Part shown: positions 8,621 to 18,100 of the stretch, in pieces
How the letters are laid out: every line of letters begins with the position of its first letter
How positions within the stretch are numbered: position 1 is the stretch's first letter
NCBI GenBank assembly: GCA_036268995.1
Contig: DATATB010000140.1
Span: 179,623-243,622 of the forward strand
Direction of reading: 5' to 3'
Source: DATATB01 sp036268995
Lineage (GTDB): Bacteria; Planctomycetota; Planctomycetia; Pirellulales; PNKZ01
Length of the DNA: 64,000 nt
The notes under the pieces: model-generated
The model's database searches: none
What the model was told of the DNA's origin: nothing
The model's input: only the letters and a program-made list of their open reading frames with translations
Translations under genes and position numbers: made by a program

Positions 8621-11600
8621 ACGACACCGCCGACGTTTCGGAGTTGAGCCCTTGGCCCGGGCTCAATGCGTTTGCCGAGGATCAGCAATCGTTCTTTCAC
8701 GGCCGCGATGCCGAGGCCGACGACCTTTTTCAGCACGTCAAACGCCAACGCTCGACCGTGCTGTTCGGCCAGTCCGGCTTAGGGAAGACTTCGCTGCTGC
8801 GGGCCGGGTTGTTTCCCCGCCTGCGACCGAAAAACTTCCTGCCGATTGCGCTGCGGCCCGATTACAGCTCCGACCGGCCTTCGCCCGTCGACCAGATCAA
8901 GGACGCCGTGCAACGCGCCATTACGTCGGCCGGCCTGGTCACCGATTCCCTGCCGACGCCCGAAGAAACACTGTGGGAGTATTTTCATCGTCCGGAAACG
9001 GCCGTCCGCACTCCGGCCGGCGTGCCGGTCGCGATCGTATTGGTGTTCGATCAATTCGAAGAACTCTTTACGCGCGGGCTGACCGATGCTGCGGCCCGGT
9101 CGCGGCGTGACGAATTGCTGCGGCAACTGGGCGACCTGATCGAAAGCCGGGTGCCGGCGGAAGTCGAACGGAAGTTCGAGCAGGACGACAGCCTGGTCGA
9201 CCGGTTCCGGTTCGAGAACTACGACTTGCGCGTGCTGTTTTGCCTGCGTGAAGATTTTCTGCCGGACCTGGAAAGCTTGCGGCCCTCGATTCCCTCGCTC
9301 GGCGAGAATCGGCTGCGATTGACGCCCATGAACGGCGAGCAGGCCTTGCAGGCCGTGGTCCGGCCGGGTCGCGGCCTGGTCAGCGACAAGGTGGCGGTCG
9401 ACATCGTGCGCTTCGTGGCCGCAGCCCATGGAACCGAGAAGCTGAACCAGTTGCAAGCCGACCCAGCGCTGCTCAGCCTGTTTTGCCGGGCATTGAACGA
9501 GCGACGCTTGGAACTCAAGCTGCCGCAGATCAGCGACGACCTCGTGGCCGGCAACCGCGATTCGATTCTGCGGGATTTCTACGAGCGGTGCTTTCACGAC
9601 CTGCCCGCGATCGCGCGCACGTTTGTCGAAGACAAGCTCCTGACCGACGCCGGTCAGCGCCAAATGTTGCCGCGCACAGAGGCGGAGAAATGGCTGAGCA
9701 GGCCGGGCGTTCCGCCCACGGTGATTGACGTGCTGATTGCCCGCAGGCTGCTGCACGTCGAGGAACGGTTCAACGTACCGTATCTCGAGTTGACGCATGA
9801 CCGGCTGACCGGCATCGTCGAGCAAAGCCGGCTCCAGCGGCGGCAGGTCGAGGCCGTCGAAGAGGGCCGCGCCGCGCAAGAGAAACTGCGTGCCGAGGCC
9901 GCCGAGAAGGTGCGCGCGGCTCAGGACAAGTTGCGCATCAGCCGACGGCGGCTCGCGATCATGACCGTGCTGGCCGCGTTGGCGGCTGTGGCCGCAGGCT
10001 TCGCGATCTACGAGCGGCAAGTCGCCATCGGGCACCAGAAGGTCGCGCTCGATCGCCAGCAAGAGGCCGACGCGGCACGGCAACTCGCCGTCGAGCGCCA
10101 AAAAGAAGCCGATGCAGCGCGGCAAGTCGCCATCGAGCAACAGAAGCTTGCCACCCAGCGTCAAACCGAGGCGGAGTCGGAGCGGCAAGTTGCCGTCATG
10201 CATCAAAAGGAGGCCGAGCGCCAAAAAGACAATGCCGTTCGGCTGGTGGATCTTGAGTTCGATCTGCTGCTCGCGCTGGACAAATACTATCGAGAGAATC
10301 CCGAGTTTTTGGAAGGCTTTGCCCAATTCGTCAACGAACATCTCAACGCGATGCGTGATCGCGTGGATCCGGCGAAGCTGGAGTCCGGCAGTCCCGTTCA
10401 GCGTTTGCAAACCTTTCTGGTGGTCACCGCGGCGGGTTTGAAACAGAAGCTGATCGCGGCGCGCGGCACGAACCCCTCGGACGACGAACGCAAGAACGTG
10501 CGCGAGAGTTGCCAGGAGGCGTTTAATTCGGTGAAACACCTGGCGCAGAACAAGGATTTTTTCCTGCAACGATCGGCTTTGGTGAACGTCGTGACGATCG
10601 CCGCAACGCTGAAGGCCAACGGCGATTTCGGCGAAGCCCTATCGGAGTGTGGATGGGCAACGGAATTCCTCGCCCATGTAGCAGGCGACGATAAAGATAA
10701 ATACGTGCGCTCGGAAACTCGGTACTTGCGCGCCCTGTTCTTGGCGGTCGAGGCCGAGATCCTGGTGGCGCGAGCCGCCAAGTCGCAGGGGGCTGAAGAC
10801 GCCCAGCGAGATCGGCAGAAAGCCGCGGACAATTACCAGCGCGGCATCGAATACGCCCAGCAGGCATTTGAGATCGAGAACGACCCCAAGTTTCGGCGTT
10901 ACATCGCGGATGCCTGGGACGCTCTCGGCGGTGTATGGTCCGGCCGGGACCGCGAGGAAGACCTCGAGGCGGCGCGCAACGCCTACTCACAAGCCAAGGA
11001 CATTCGCGTCGAACTGTGGCGCAAATCCGATTCGATCGACGGTCGCAGGGCCGTGGGGGCGGCGTTTGCAAATCTCGGTTGGATCGAAAAGAAGCTGAAG
11101 CAGCTCACGGGAGCACGCCAGGCCTATGACAACTACATTCGGATGCGGCGAGGTTTGGTCCGTGATCGCAGCAAAGCGAGTTCCGAACCCTTTGTGTACG
11201 ACGATGACGAGTCCCAGCGGGCATTGGCGGTGGCGCTGAAGACGCGCGGTGACCTGGAGCGCGAAATCGGCGATAAGCCCGCGGCAAAGCCCTTCTATGA
11301 CGAGGCCAAGGAAATCGCGGTTGGGCTGACCAAATCGGCGCCCGGCGAGGCAAAATACCACCAACTGCTGGCCACGACGTGGCGAGCCATCGGCCGGCTC
11401 CACAAAGACCTCGACGAATTGGACCTGGCCAGGACCGAATTTACGGAGGCGCTCGCGGCCGCGCGCGACGCCGAAGAGCTCGATCCCAAAAACAACTCAA
11501 TCCAGAGTGACGTGGGTATCTCCTATCAAGACCTCGGCGACTTGGACTATAGCCAGAACAAGTTTAACGACGCCCTCCCGCTGTTCGAAAAAACATTGGA

Positions 11601-12402
11601 GATCGACCACAAGCTCGCCAGCGGCAGCCCGGACAACAGGGTCTTTCAACGCAATCTCTCGATCGACTACGACCAGCTAGGTAACGTGCTGGTCAAGCAA
11701 GCGAAACCGGCCGACGCGCGCCGCAATTTCGAGCAAAGCCTGAAAATCCGCGAGCGGCTACTGGCCCTTGACCCCGATAGCGCGGAAGCCCAGCAAGATA
11801 TGTCCTACACTGAAAACAAGCTCGGCGAACTGTGTCAAAAGCAAAAGAATTGGAGCGACGCTCGCCACTTTTACGAACTGTCTCTCGAACTTCGCAAACG
11901 AGCTGTGTCGGCGAGACCAAACGATCTGGATGCACAGCGCGCCCTCACGGTCGGATACGTAAGCCTGGCCGAAGTGTGCGTGCAGGAAAACAAGTTGGAC
12001 GACGCCCGACGGTTCCTGGCCGACGCTTTGCGAATCCGCCGCCAGCTTGCCGAGAAATGGCCGACCAATGGCGACAACTTCGGCAGCCTTGCCTGGATGG
12101 AGGTGGTCAACGGAAACGCGGCTGCCGCGATCGCCGCCGCACAACAGGGCTTAAAACTGAATCCAAACGCTGACTGGATTGCCGGCAATCTGGCGGACGG
12201 ATATTTGCTCGCGGGCCAATTCGACAAGGCCGAGCAGACCTACCTGGCCTACAAGAACAAGCCCACCACGGGCCGCACCATGCGCGAGATGGTCGCGGAG
12301 GACTTCGCACTCCTTCGCAAATTGCACCTCGTCGACGAGCGGCAGGAGCAGGAAATGCAAAAGATCGAACATTTGCTCGCCGAGCCGGTGCCCGCCAAAT
12401 GA
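8617..12402 (+). CDS. STAND-like NTPase with TM segment, coiled coil and C-terminal TPR repeats
   Basis: 1261 residues. P-loop NTPase: WPGLNAFAEDQQSFFHGRD leads into Walker A GQSGLGKT (51-58) and Walker B VLVFDQFEELF (about 142-152), the layout of the nSTAND1/novel-STAND families. A winged-helix-like region follows (LTDAGQRQML...LLHVEERFNVPYLELTHDRL), then a charged coiled coil interrupted by one membrane helix (about 449-468), then Ala/Gln heptads (RQLAVERQKEADAARQ). The remaining 600 residues are TPR-like helices (FEKTLEIDHKLAS, FEQSLKIRERLLALDPDSAE). STAND proteins are ligand-triggered oligomerising switches; here the TPRs are the likely sensor. No effector domain is fused, and the coupled SIR2-TIR protein is the obvious partner. 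Confidence 0.82.
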   Translation: MNDTADVSELSPWPGLNAFAEDQQSFFHGRDAEADDLFQHVKRQRSTVLFGQSGLGKTSLLRAGLFPRLRPKNFLPIALRPDYSSDRPSPVDQIKDAVQRAITSAGLVTDSLPTPEETLWEYFHRPETAVRTPAGVPVAIVLVFDQFEELFTRGLTDAAARSRRDELLRQLGDLIESRVPAEVERKFEQDDSLVDRFRFENYDLRVLFCLREDFLPDLESLRPSIPSLGENRLRLTPMNGEQALQAVVRPGRGLVSDKVAVDIVRFVAAAHGTEKLNQLQADPALLSLFCRALNERRLELKLPQISDDLVAGNRDSILRDFYERCFHDLPAIARTFVEDKLLTDAGQRQMLPRTEAEKWLSRPGVPPTVIDVLIARRLLHVEERFNVPYLELTHDRLTGIVEQSRLQRRQVEAVEEGRAAQEKLRAEAAEKVRAAQDKLRISRRRLAIMTVLAALAAVAAGFAIYERQVAIGHQKVALDRQQEADAARQLAVERQKEADAARQVAIEQQKLATQRQTEAESERQVAVMHQKEAERQKDNAVRLVDLEFDLLLALDKYYRENPEFLEGFAQFVNEHLNAMRDRVDPAKLESGSPVQRLQTFLVVTAAGLKQKLIAARGTNPSDDERKNVRESCQEAFNSVKHLAQNKDFFLQRSALVNVVTIAATLKANGDFGEALSECGWATEFLAHVAGDDKDKYVRSETRYLRALFLAVEAEILVARAAKSQGAEDAQRDRQKAADNYQRGIEYAQQAFEIENDPKFRRYIADAWDALGGVWSGRDREEDLEAARNAYSQAKDIRVELWRKSDSIDGRRAVGAAFANLGWIEKKLKQLTGARQAYDNYIRMRRGLVRDRSKASSEPFVYDDDESQRALAVALKTRGDLEREIGDKPAAKPFYDEAKEIAVGLTKSAPGEAKYHQLLATTWRAIGRLHKDLDELDLARTEFTEALAAARDAEELDPKNNSIQSDVGISYQDLGDLDYSQNKFNDALPLFEKTLEIDHKLASGSPDNRVFQRNLSIDYDQLGNVLVKQAKPADARRNFEQSLKIRERLLALDPDSAEAQQDMSYTENKLGELCQKQKNWSDARHFYELSLELRKRAVSARPNDLDAQRALTVGYVSLAEVCVQENKLDDARRFLADALRIRRQLAEKWPTNGDNFGSLAWMEVVNGNAAAAIAAAQQGLKLNPNADWIAGNLADGYLLAGQFDKAEQTYLAYKNKPTTGRTMREMVAEDFALLRKLHLVDERQEQEMQKIEHLLAEPVPAK

Positions 12403-12446
12403 TCCGCGGCCAATTGCCGAGTGGCCGAGAACCGCCGTCATCCTTT

Positions 12447-14981
12447 TCACGGCCCGCCGGCGGCTGGCGAAAATCGTCTGCGGACGGCAGGCAGGCCCCC
12501 GATGATCAGATGCAGTAGCGCGGGCAGCGTCAGGGCGTAATAGGCCGGATTTAAGGATAGGAGCGGTTCTTCGAATTTCCAACCGACCATGGCCGGCAGA
12601 AACAAGAACAGCAGGGTAAAGGCGGGTGCGGAAATCCCGGCAAACGCCCAGCGACGGAACCCCGTGTTCCAGGCAATCCACGCCGATGCCGCACCGGCCA
12701 AACTGGCGATGAGCCAAAGGATGACTTCGGACATAGCGAGTGAGCTGTGGTACTCGCTGTAGCCACCGGTCCCGAATCGCCATCGAAGAGCAACGCAGCA
12801 AAGAACGGCTGCAAGCTGCACTGCCGCGAGGACCGAAAGCTGCGGCACCTGCGCGGCCGGCTGAAGTTCCGCAGTCTTTGGCCGCCACTCGCGCCACATG
12901 AACCATCCCAGCAGCGGCAGCAACGCAATTGGGTACAAGAACGCCATGATTCCCACGGAAACGAATCGGTGCGGGTCGTCGTGAGCAGTCCGCGAGGTGA
13001 GGACCATGAATCCGCCTGACAGGCACATGAGCACGGCGGAGGATCCGAGCGTCAGGCCCCAGCTTGAGCCGCGGCGAAATGAGACGACAGACGAGGCCGT
13101 GCCGGCAATCACCAGGCCAACGGCAATCGCCATGAGACCAGGTGCCATGCCCTCCGGCGTGTCAGGAATGTATCGATGAGGACCATTAAGATTCAACAAA
13201 CACGCGAGCGGAAAAATCCAGGTGATCAAGGTTTGAATCGCGAGCAGAACATAAAGCATCTCGGACGATGCCGCCCAACCGGCCTCGATCGTCTGCGACG
13301 CCGGCCGACTGCCGGCGGCCTTTGCTGTCGGCGCGGGACTAACCGTAGTAGCGGGCGACCGAAGGAACTTCGCAATCACCGAGGGCGTCTCGCCGCGTGC
13401 GTCGCCCGAACCCGCAGAACTTGCCGACATCGGCAAGGTCGCGATGGGCGGAATGTCTGGCAGTGGCCGCTGTTCGGCCGGCGCTAAAGCCGAGACAGCG
13501 GGCCCGGACTCTGGAATGCTGGGAGCCGGCGCCGGCGGCTCGGGCGTGATCGTCGTAACGGTCGGCGTAGCTCCTGGCAACGACGTCCTGGCAGCCTCGG
13601 CTTCGATCAATTCCCGCAGGCGCTCGGCCAATGCCGCGCCGTCGGCGGGGCGATGCTCCGGACTGGTCTCCATCGTGTCCATCAGCAATTCGATCGCCGC
13701 GTCGGTCATGCCGCGCTCTTTCAACGACCGGACCCACATCCGCCCAGTCGGGGCGGGCGCGGTCAAATCACCGATCAGCAACTGATACCAGATCACGCCC
13801 AGCGAGTAGACGTCGTCGGTCGGGTCGGGCTTGCTGCCTTGAATCTGCTGCGGCGAAGCGTACAGCGGCGTGTAGGCCCCGGTCAGAATCGCCGACAGAT
13901 TCTCTTGCAGCGAATAGCCCGACCGCGAACGGTCCAACAGCGGCCTGGCCACGATGCCGCCGATGCCAAAGTCGGTCACGCGGATCACGGGCTGATTGTC
14001 CGCGCCGCGCGAAACGAGCACGTTCGAGGGCTTGAGATCGCGATGGACCAATTGCGGCGTGGCACGATGCACCGCGCCGACAATGCGGGCGATCTGCTCG
14101 ACAAGGCCCTGCACTGCCAGCGGCGTGAGCCCAGTGCCCGACTGCCGGGCGTCGTCGATCAGCGCCACCAGCGTCCCGCCTTCGATGTAAGGATACTCCA
14201 GGCATGGCGGATCGTTCTTGAGATAGGTGTGCAGCAGCGGCACCATGCCGGCGGCACCCGCGCTGCGCTGGGCGCGGAGCACCATATCGGCTTCGTGCCG
14301 CAGCAATTCTTTGGCTTTCGCGTCGAGATCGAAGCAGAACTTCAGCGCCACCGGCTCCTGGCCTGGCAGATCGGGATTGCGCGCCAGCCACACCTCACCA
14401 TAGCCGCCCTTGCCCAACAGGCGCACGAGTTCCCAGTCGGCGCCCGGCAGCGGACGATCGCCGGGCGCGAAGTTTGGGCCGCCCTTGCGCCGGCCCGCGC
14501 GATCGGTGCCGGCGGCTTGATTGGACACGGTCGGCACGCTCGGCCCCGCGCCCAGCGCTTCTAGCGCCGCGAGCAACCTGGGCAGCCAGTGCTCGGGCAG
14601 CTTGCCGTGAACCTCGATCGGTTGGCAGCCGACCAGGCAATAGCGGAACCGCTCGGGAATTTCGACCCGGGGCGAGAGCCAGACCGGCACGTACGTGCGG
14701 TGATAGTATTCCCAAGTCAGCAGGATTTCGCGATGGACATTGTCCGAGCGAAACGCCTCCGGCGAGCACATGATCAGCACGACCTTCGAGTGGGCCAGGG
14801 CGTGTACGATCTCTGCGCCGTAGTAATGGCCGCCCAGGATCCCGTCATTGTCGCGCCAGATGCTGACGCCGGCCCGTTCCAACTGCTGCGCAATACTCAG
14901 CACCTGGTCGACGTCGCTACGTGAATAGCTGACGAAGACCTGCGGAAACGCCGGCGCCTTGACATGCGGTTCAGCCATCAT
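12447..14981 (-). CDS. TIR domain-Ser/Thr protein kinase with multi-TM C-terminus
   Basis: 844 residues from the ATG at 14981 (tandem ATG at 14978; an in-frame TTG at 15011 is less likely). TIR domain 14-125: QVFVSYSRSDVDQVLSIAQQ, with Glu85 (VHREILLTW) as candidate catalytic residue. Kinase domain 184-440: glycine loop GKGGYGEV (190-197), Lys214 in VALKF, HRDLKPSN (313-320), DFG (337-339), so all catalytic residues are present. A Pro/Ala-rich linker then leads to about eight predicted membrane helices (for example LYVLLAIQTLITWIFPLACL and VILWLIASLAGAASAWIAW). It is divergent from the TIR-NTPase-WD40 gene with 168 bp between the starts and convergent with the STAND gene. Likely a membrane-anchored stress kinase; substrate unknown. 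Confidence 0.85.
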   Translation of the reverse strand: MMAEPHVKAPAFPQVFVSYSRSDVDQVLSIAQQLERAGVSIWRDNDGILGGHYYGAEIVHALAHSKVVLIMCSPEAFRSDNVHREILLTWEYYHRTYVPVWLSPRVEIPERFRYCLVGCQPIEVHGKLPEHWLPRLLAALEALGAGPSVPTVSNQAAGTDRAGRRKGGPNFAPGDRPLPGADWELVRLLGKGGYGEVWLARNPDLPGQEPVALKFCFDLDAKAKELLRHEADMVLRAQRSAGAAGMVPLLHTYLKNDPPCLEYPYIEGGTLVALIDDARQSGTGLTPLAVQGLVEQIARIVGAVHRATPQLVHRDLKPSNVLVSRGADNQPVIRVTDFGIGGIVARPLLDRSRSGYSLQENLSAILTGAYTPLYASPQQIQGSKPDPTDDVYSLGVIWYQLLIGDLTAPAPTGRMWVRSLKERGMTDAAIELLMDTMETSPEHRPADGAALAERLRELIEAEAARTSLPGATPTVTTITPEPPAPAPSIPESGPAVSALAPAEQRPLPDIPPIATLPMSASSAGSGDARGETPSVIAKFLRSPATTVSPAPTAKAAGSRPASQTIEAGWAASSEMLYVLLAIQTLITWIFPLACLLNLNGPHRYIPDTPEGMAPGLMAIAVGLVIAGTASSVVSFRRGSSWGLTLGSSAVLMCLSGGFMVLTSRTAHDDPHRFVSVGIMAFLYPIALLPLLGWFMWREWRPKTAELQPAAQVPQLSVLAAVQLAAVLCCVALRWRFGTGGYSEYHSSLAMSEVILWLIASLAGAASAWIAWNTGFRRWAFAGISAPAFTLLFLFLPAMVGWKFEEPLLSLNPAYYALTLPALLHLIIGGLPAVRRRFSPAAGGP

Positions 14982-15149
14982 CTCGCCGCTCGCGAATTCC
15001 CCGTGCTGCAACCTCGCGGCAAGCGCCTATCTTATACTCGTTTCAATCCGTGAGAACAGCAGATTAGGAAGGCTTTACTGACCCTCGCATGATGAAACGG
15101 ATACAATGCTAATCCCGCGTCGAGAACGGATCGAGGGAAGGAGGGCCGC

Positions 15150-18100
15150 ATGTCGCTGGTCTGTCCGCAATGCCGCCAAGAAGTGCAAGTCGTCGGCAAG
15201 TTCGCCGTTTGTCCGGATCACGGCCCAGTCGAGCCACTTGATCAGGCCGGCGGGCTGTCGTCGCCCGCGCCTGCGGGCCGGCCCAAGGTGTTTATCAGCT
15301 ACGGCCGCAAGGACGCCCGGGAATTGGTCGATCGGCTCTGCGTCGATCTGACCGCTGCCGGTTTCGACGTGTGGCGAGACACGCGCGAAATTCGCGCCGG
15401 CACCGATTGGCAGGCCGAAATCATCGACGGCCTGCGCAGTGCCCAGGTCGTAGTCGCAGTGCTGACGCCCCACTCGGTCCGCACGTCGACTAAGAGCGCG
15501 GATCAAACTGACAGCGTCTGTCTCGGCGAGATCACTTATGCCTTGTGCAATCCGCCGCCGCAGCCGGTCGTGCCCGTCATGGCCTACCCTTGCGAGCCGC
15601 CGCTGACGATCTACCACCTCGACTATGTCGACCTGTGCTCCTGGCAAGCTTCCGACAATAACTATCGGGCCGGCCTGGCGCGGTTGGTCGATGGTATTCG
15701 GGCCGCGCTGCGTGGCGAAAAGCGTTACCGTGCCTGGCATCACCAGCTTCGCCCGCTCGATTTCGCGGCGTTCTTGTATCGCAAACGGCAAGATTTCACC
15801 GGACGCGAGTGGTTGTTCGACCGGATCGACGCCTGGCGCGCTTCCTCGGCCGGCGAACGTTCGCTGTTGATCAAAGGGGCACCGGGCGTGGGCAAGTCGG
15901 CCGTGGTCGCCCAACTTATTCACGGCAATCCGGATGGCCAGGTGCTGGCCTATCACTGTTGCCAGTGGGACGAAGACCAATCGCGTATGCCGGGGCGCTT
16001 TGTGCAGACGATCGCCGGCATGATCGCCTCGAAGATTGACGCTTACGCCCATTTGCTGGAGCACGATCCGAACCTGAAGGACACGCTCGGCGAGGCGAAC
16101 TGCGCCAGCGACCCACAAGGGGCCTGGCAACACGGCGTGCTCGAACAACTCGAAAAGCTCTCCGCTCCCGACGGCGCCCCGCGTTATCTGCTGATCGACG
16201 CGCTGGACGAGGCCCTGCTGTTGCCGGCCGGCGCGACGCTGTCGATCGTCGACCTGTTGGCCACTCGGCTCGATCATCTGCCGGGCTGGCTGCGCGTCGT
16301 CGCCACCACGCGGAACCATCCCGACGTGCTCCAGCGGCTCAAAGGCTTGCGGGCCGAAGAACTGGACGCCCAGGCGTGCGAGAATCTCGACGATTTGCGC
16401 GTGTATCTGGCCGCGCGGCTGGCAGCTCCGAACCTGGCCGAGCGACTCGTGCAGGCCGGAGTGCCGGCCGACCGCGTGCTCCAGCAGCTTTTGGCCCGCA
16501 GCGAAGGAAACTTTCTCTATGCGCGCCAAGCGCTGGAGGCGATCGAGCGCGACCAACTCGACGTGCATCACATCGAGGCCTTGCCGCCGGGTCTGGCCGG
16601 CTTGTACGAAAACCGCTTCCGCCAGGAGTTTCGCAGCGTCGCGGACTTCGCCCAGCCCAAGCTAGTGCTCGAGACGATGGCCGCCGCGCAGGAACCGCTC
16701 GATGCCGGGCTGCTGGCCGCGGCCACTGGCCTCGACGGCGAAGAGCAACTGCCGGCCGTTCTGCAACGTCTGGCCACTTATCTGCCAAAGCGGCCAGGGC
16801 CGGACGGGCGCGACGTCTATACCTTTCATCACAAGTCGCTCACCGATTGGCTAACGTCGGAGGAGCAACGAGGGCGGACCTTTTTTGCCAACATTGCCGC
16901 CGGACACCGCCACCTGGCCGACGCAGGCTGGGCCGAATACGGGCGCGGCGTGAAGCAACTTGGCAGTTATGCACGCCGTTTTTTGCCCACGCACCTAATG
17001 GCCTCCGGACGTTGGGACGACCTGGAGAAATTGCTCACCGATCTGTCATATTACGAGGGCAGAAACGCGGCGAGCGAGGTGTTTCAACTGGCCACCGATT
17101 TGTCAGCAGCCTGGCAGGCCATGCCCGGCGACCGACAGCGGCGTAAAGTGATTCAACTGCTCGACGAGGCCCTGCGGCGCGACATCCATTTCATCGATCG
17201 TCATCGCGAGGATTATCCGCAGGGGCTGTTTCAATGTCTCTGGAACCACGGCTGGTGGTACGACTGTCCCGACGCGGCCCAGCACTACGTCGCGGGCCAA
17301 GCCCCTGGCACGGCCGCCAATGTCGGCCTGCACCAGTTGCTCGAGCGCTGGCGCGACGAGCGCGAGCAATCGGCTCCGGCCATCCTGTGGGTTTGCACGC
17401 TGCGTCCCCCACCGATCCACCTCGGTTCGGCGCAACAGGCGGTCCTCCGCGGACACGAAAAGACTGTGAGTAGCGTGGCCTTTTCCCCCGATGGCACGCG
17501 AATCGCCAGCGGGTCGTACGATAAGACCGTCCGGATCTGGGACGCGCGGACGGGCGCCGAGCTCCAGGTCCTCCGTGGGCACGAGGCAGGTGTGGCCGGC
17601 GTGGCGTTCTCCCCCGACGGCACGCGGATCGCCAGCGGGTCGTGGGATAACTCCGTCCGCGTCTGGGACGCGCGGGCAGGGGCCGAGATCCGAGCCCTCC
17701 GCGGACACGAGGGCTGGGTGCTGAGCGTGGCCTTCTCGCCCGACGGCGCGCGGATCGCCAGCGGGTCGCACGACAAGACAATCCGCGTTTGGGACGCGCG
17801 GACGGGGGCCGAGATCCACGTCCTCCGCGGACACGAGGACTGGGTGCAGAGCGTGGCCTTCTCGCCCGATGGCACGCGGATCGCCAGCGGGTCGAGGGAT
17901 GGCACAATCCGCATCTGGGACACGCGGACGGGGGCCGAGATCCAAGTCCTCCGCCGGCACAAGAGCGAAGTGAATAGCCTGACCTTCTCCCCCGACGGCA
18001 CGCGGATCGCCAGCGGGTCCGCGGATGGGACAATCCGCCTCTGGGGCGCGCGGACAGGTGCCGAGTTCCAGGCCCTCCGCGGACACGAGTGGCGCGTGAA

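Noticed and set aside
8779..10569. Antisense open frame opposite the STAND gene
   Set aside because: No motif; the plus strand has Walker A/B and coiled coil.
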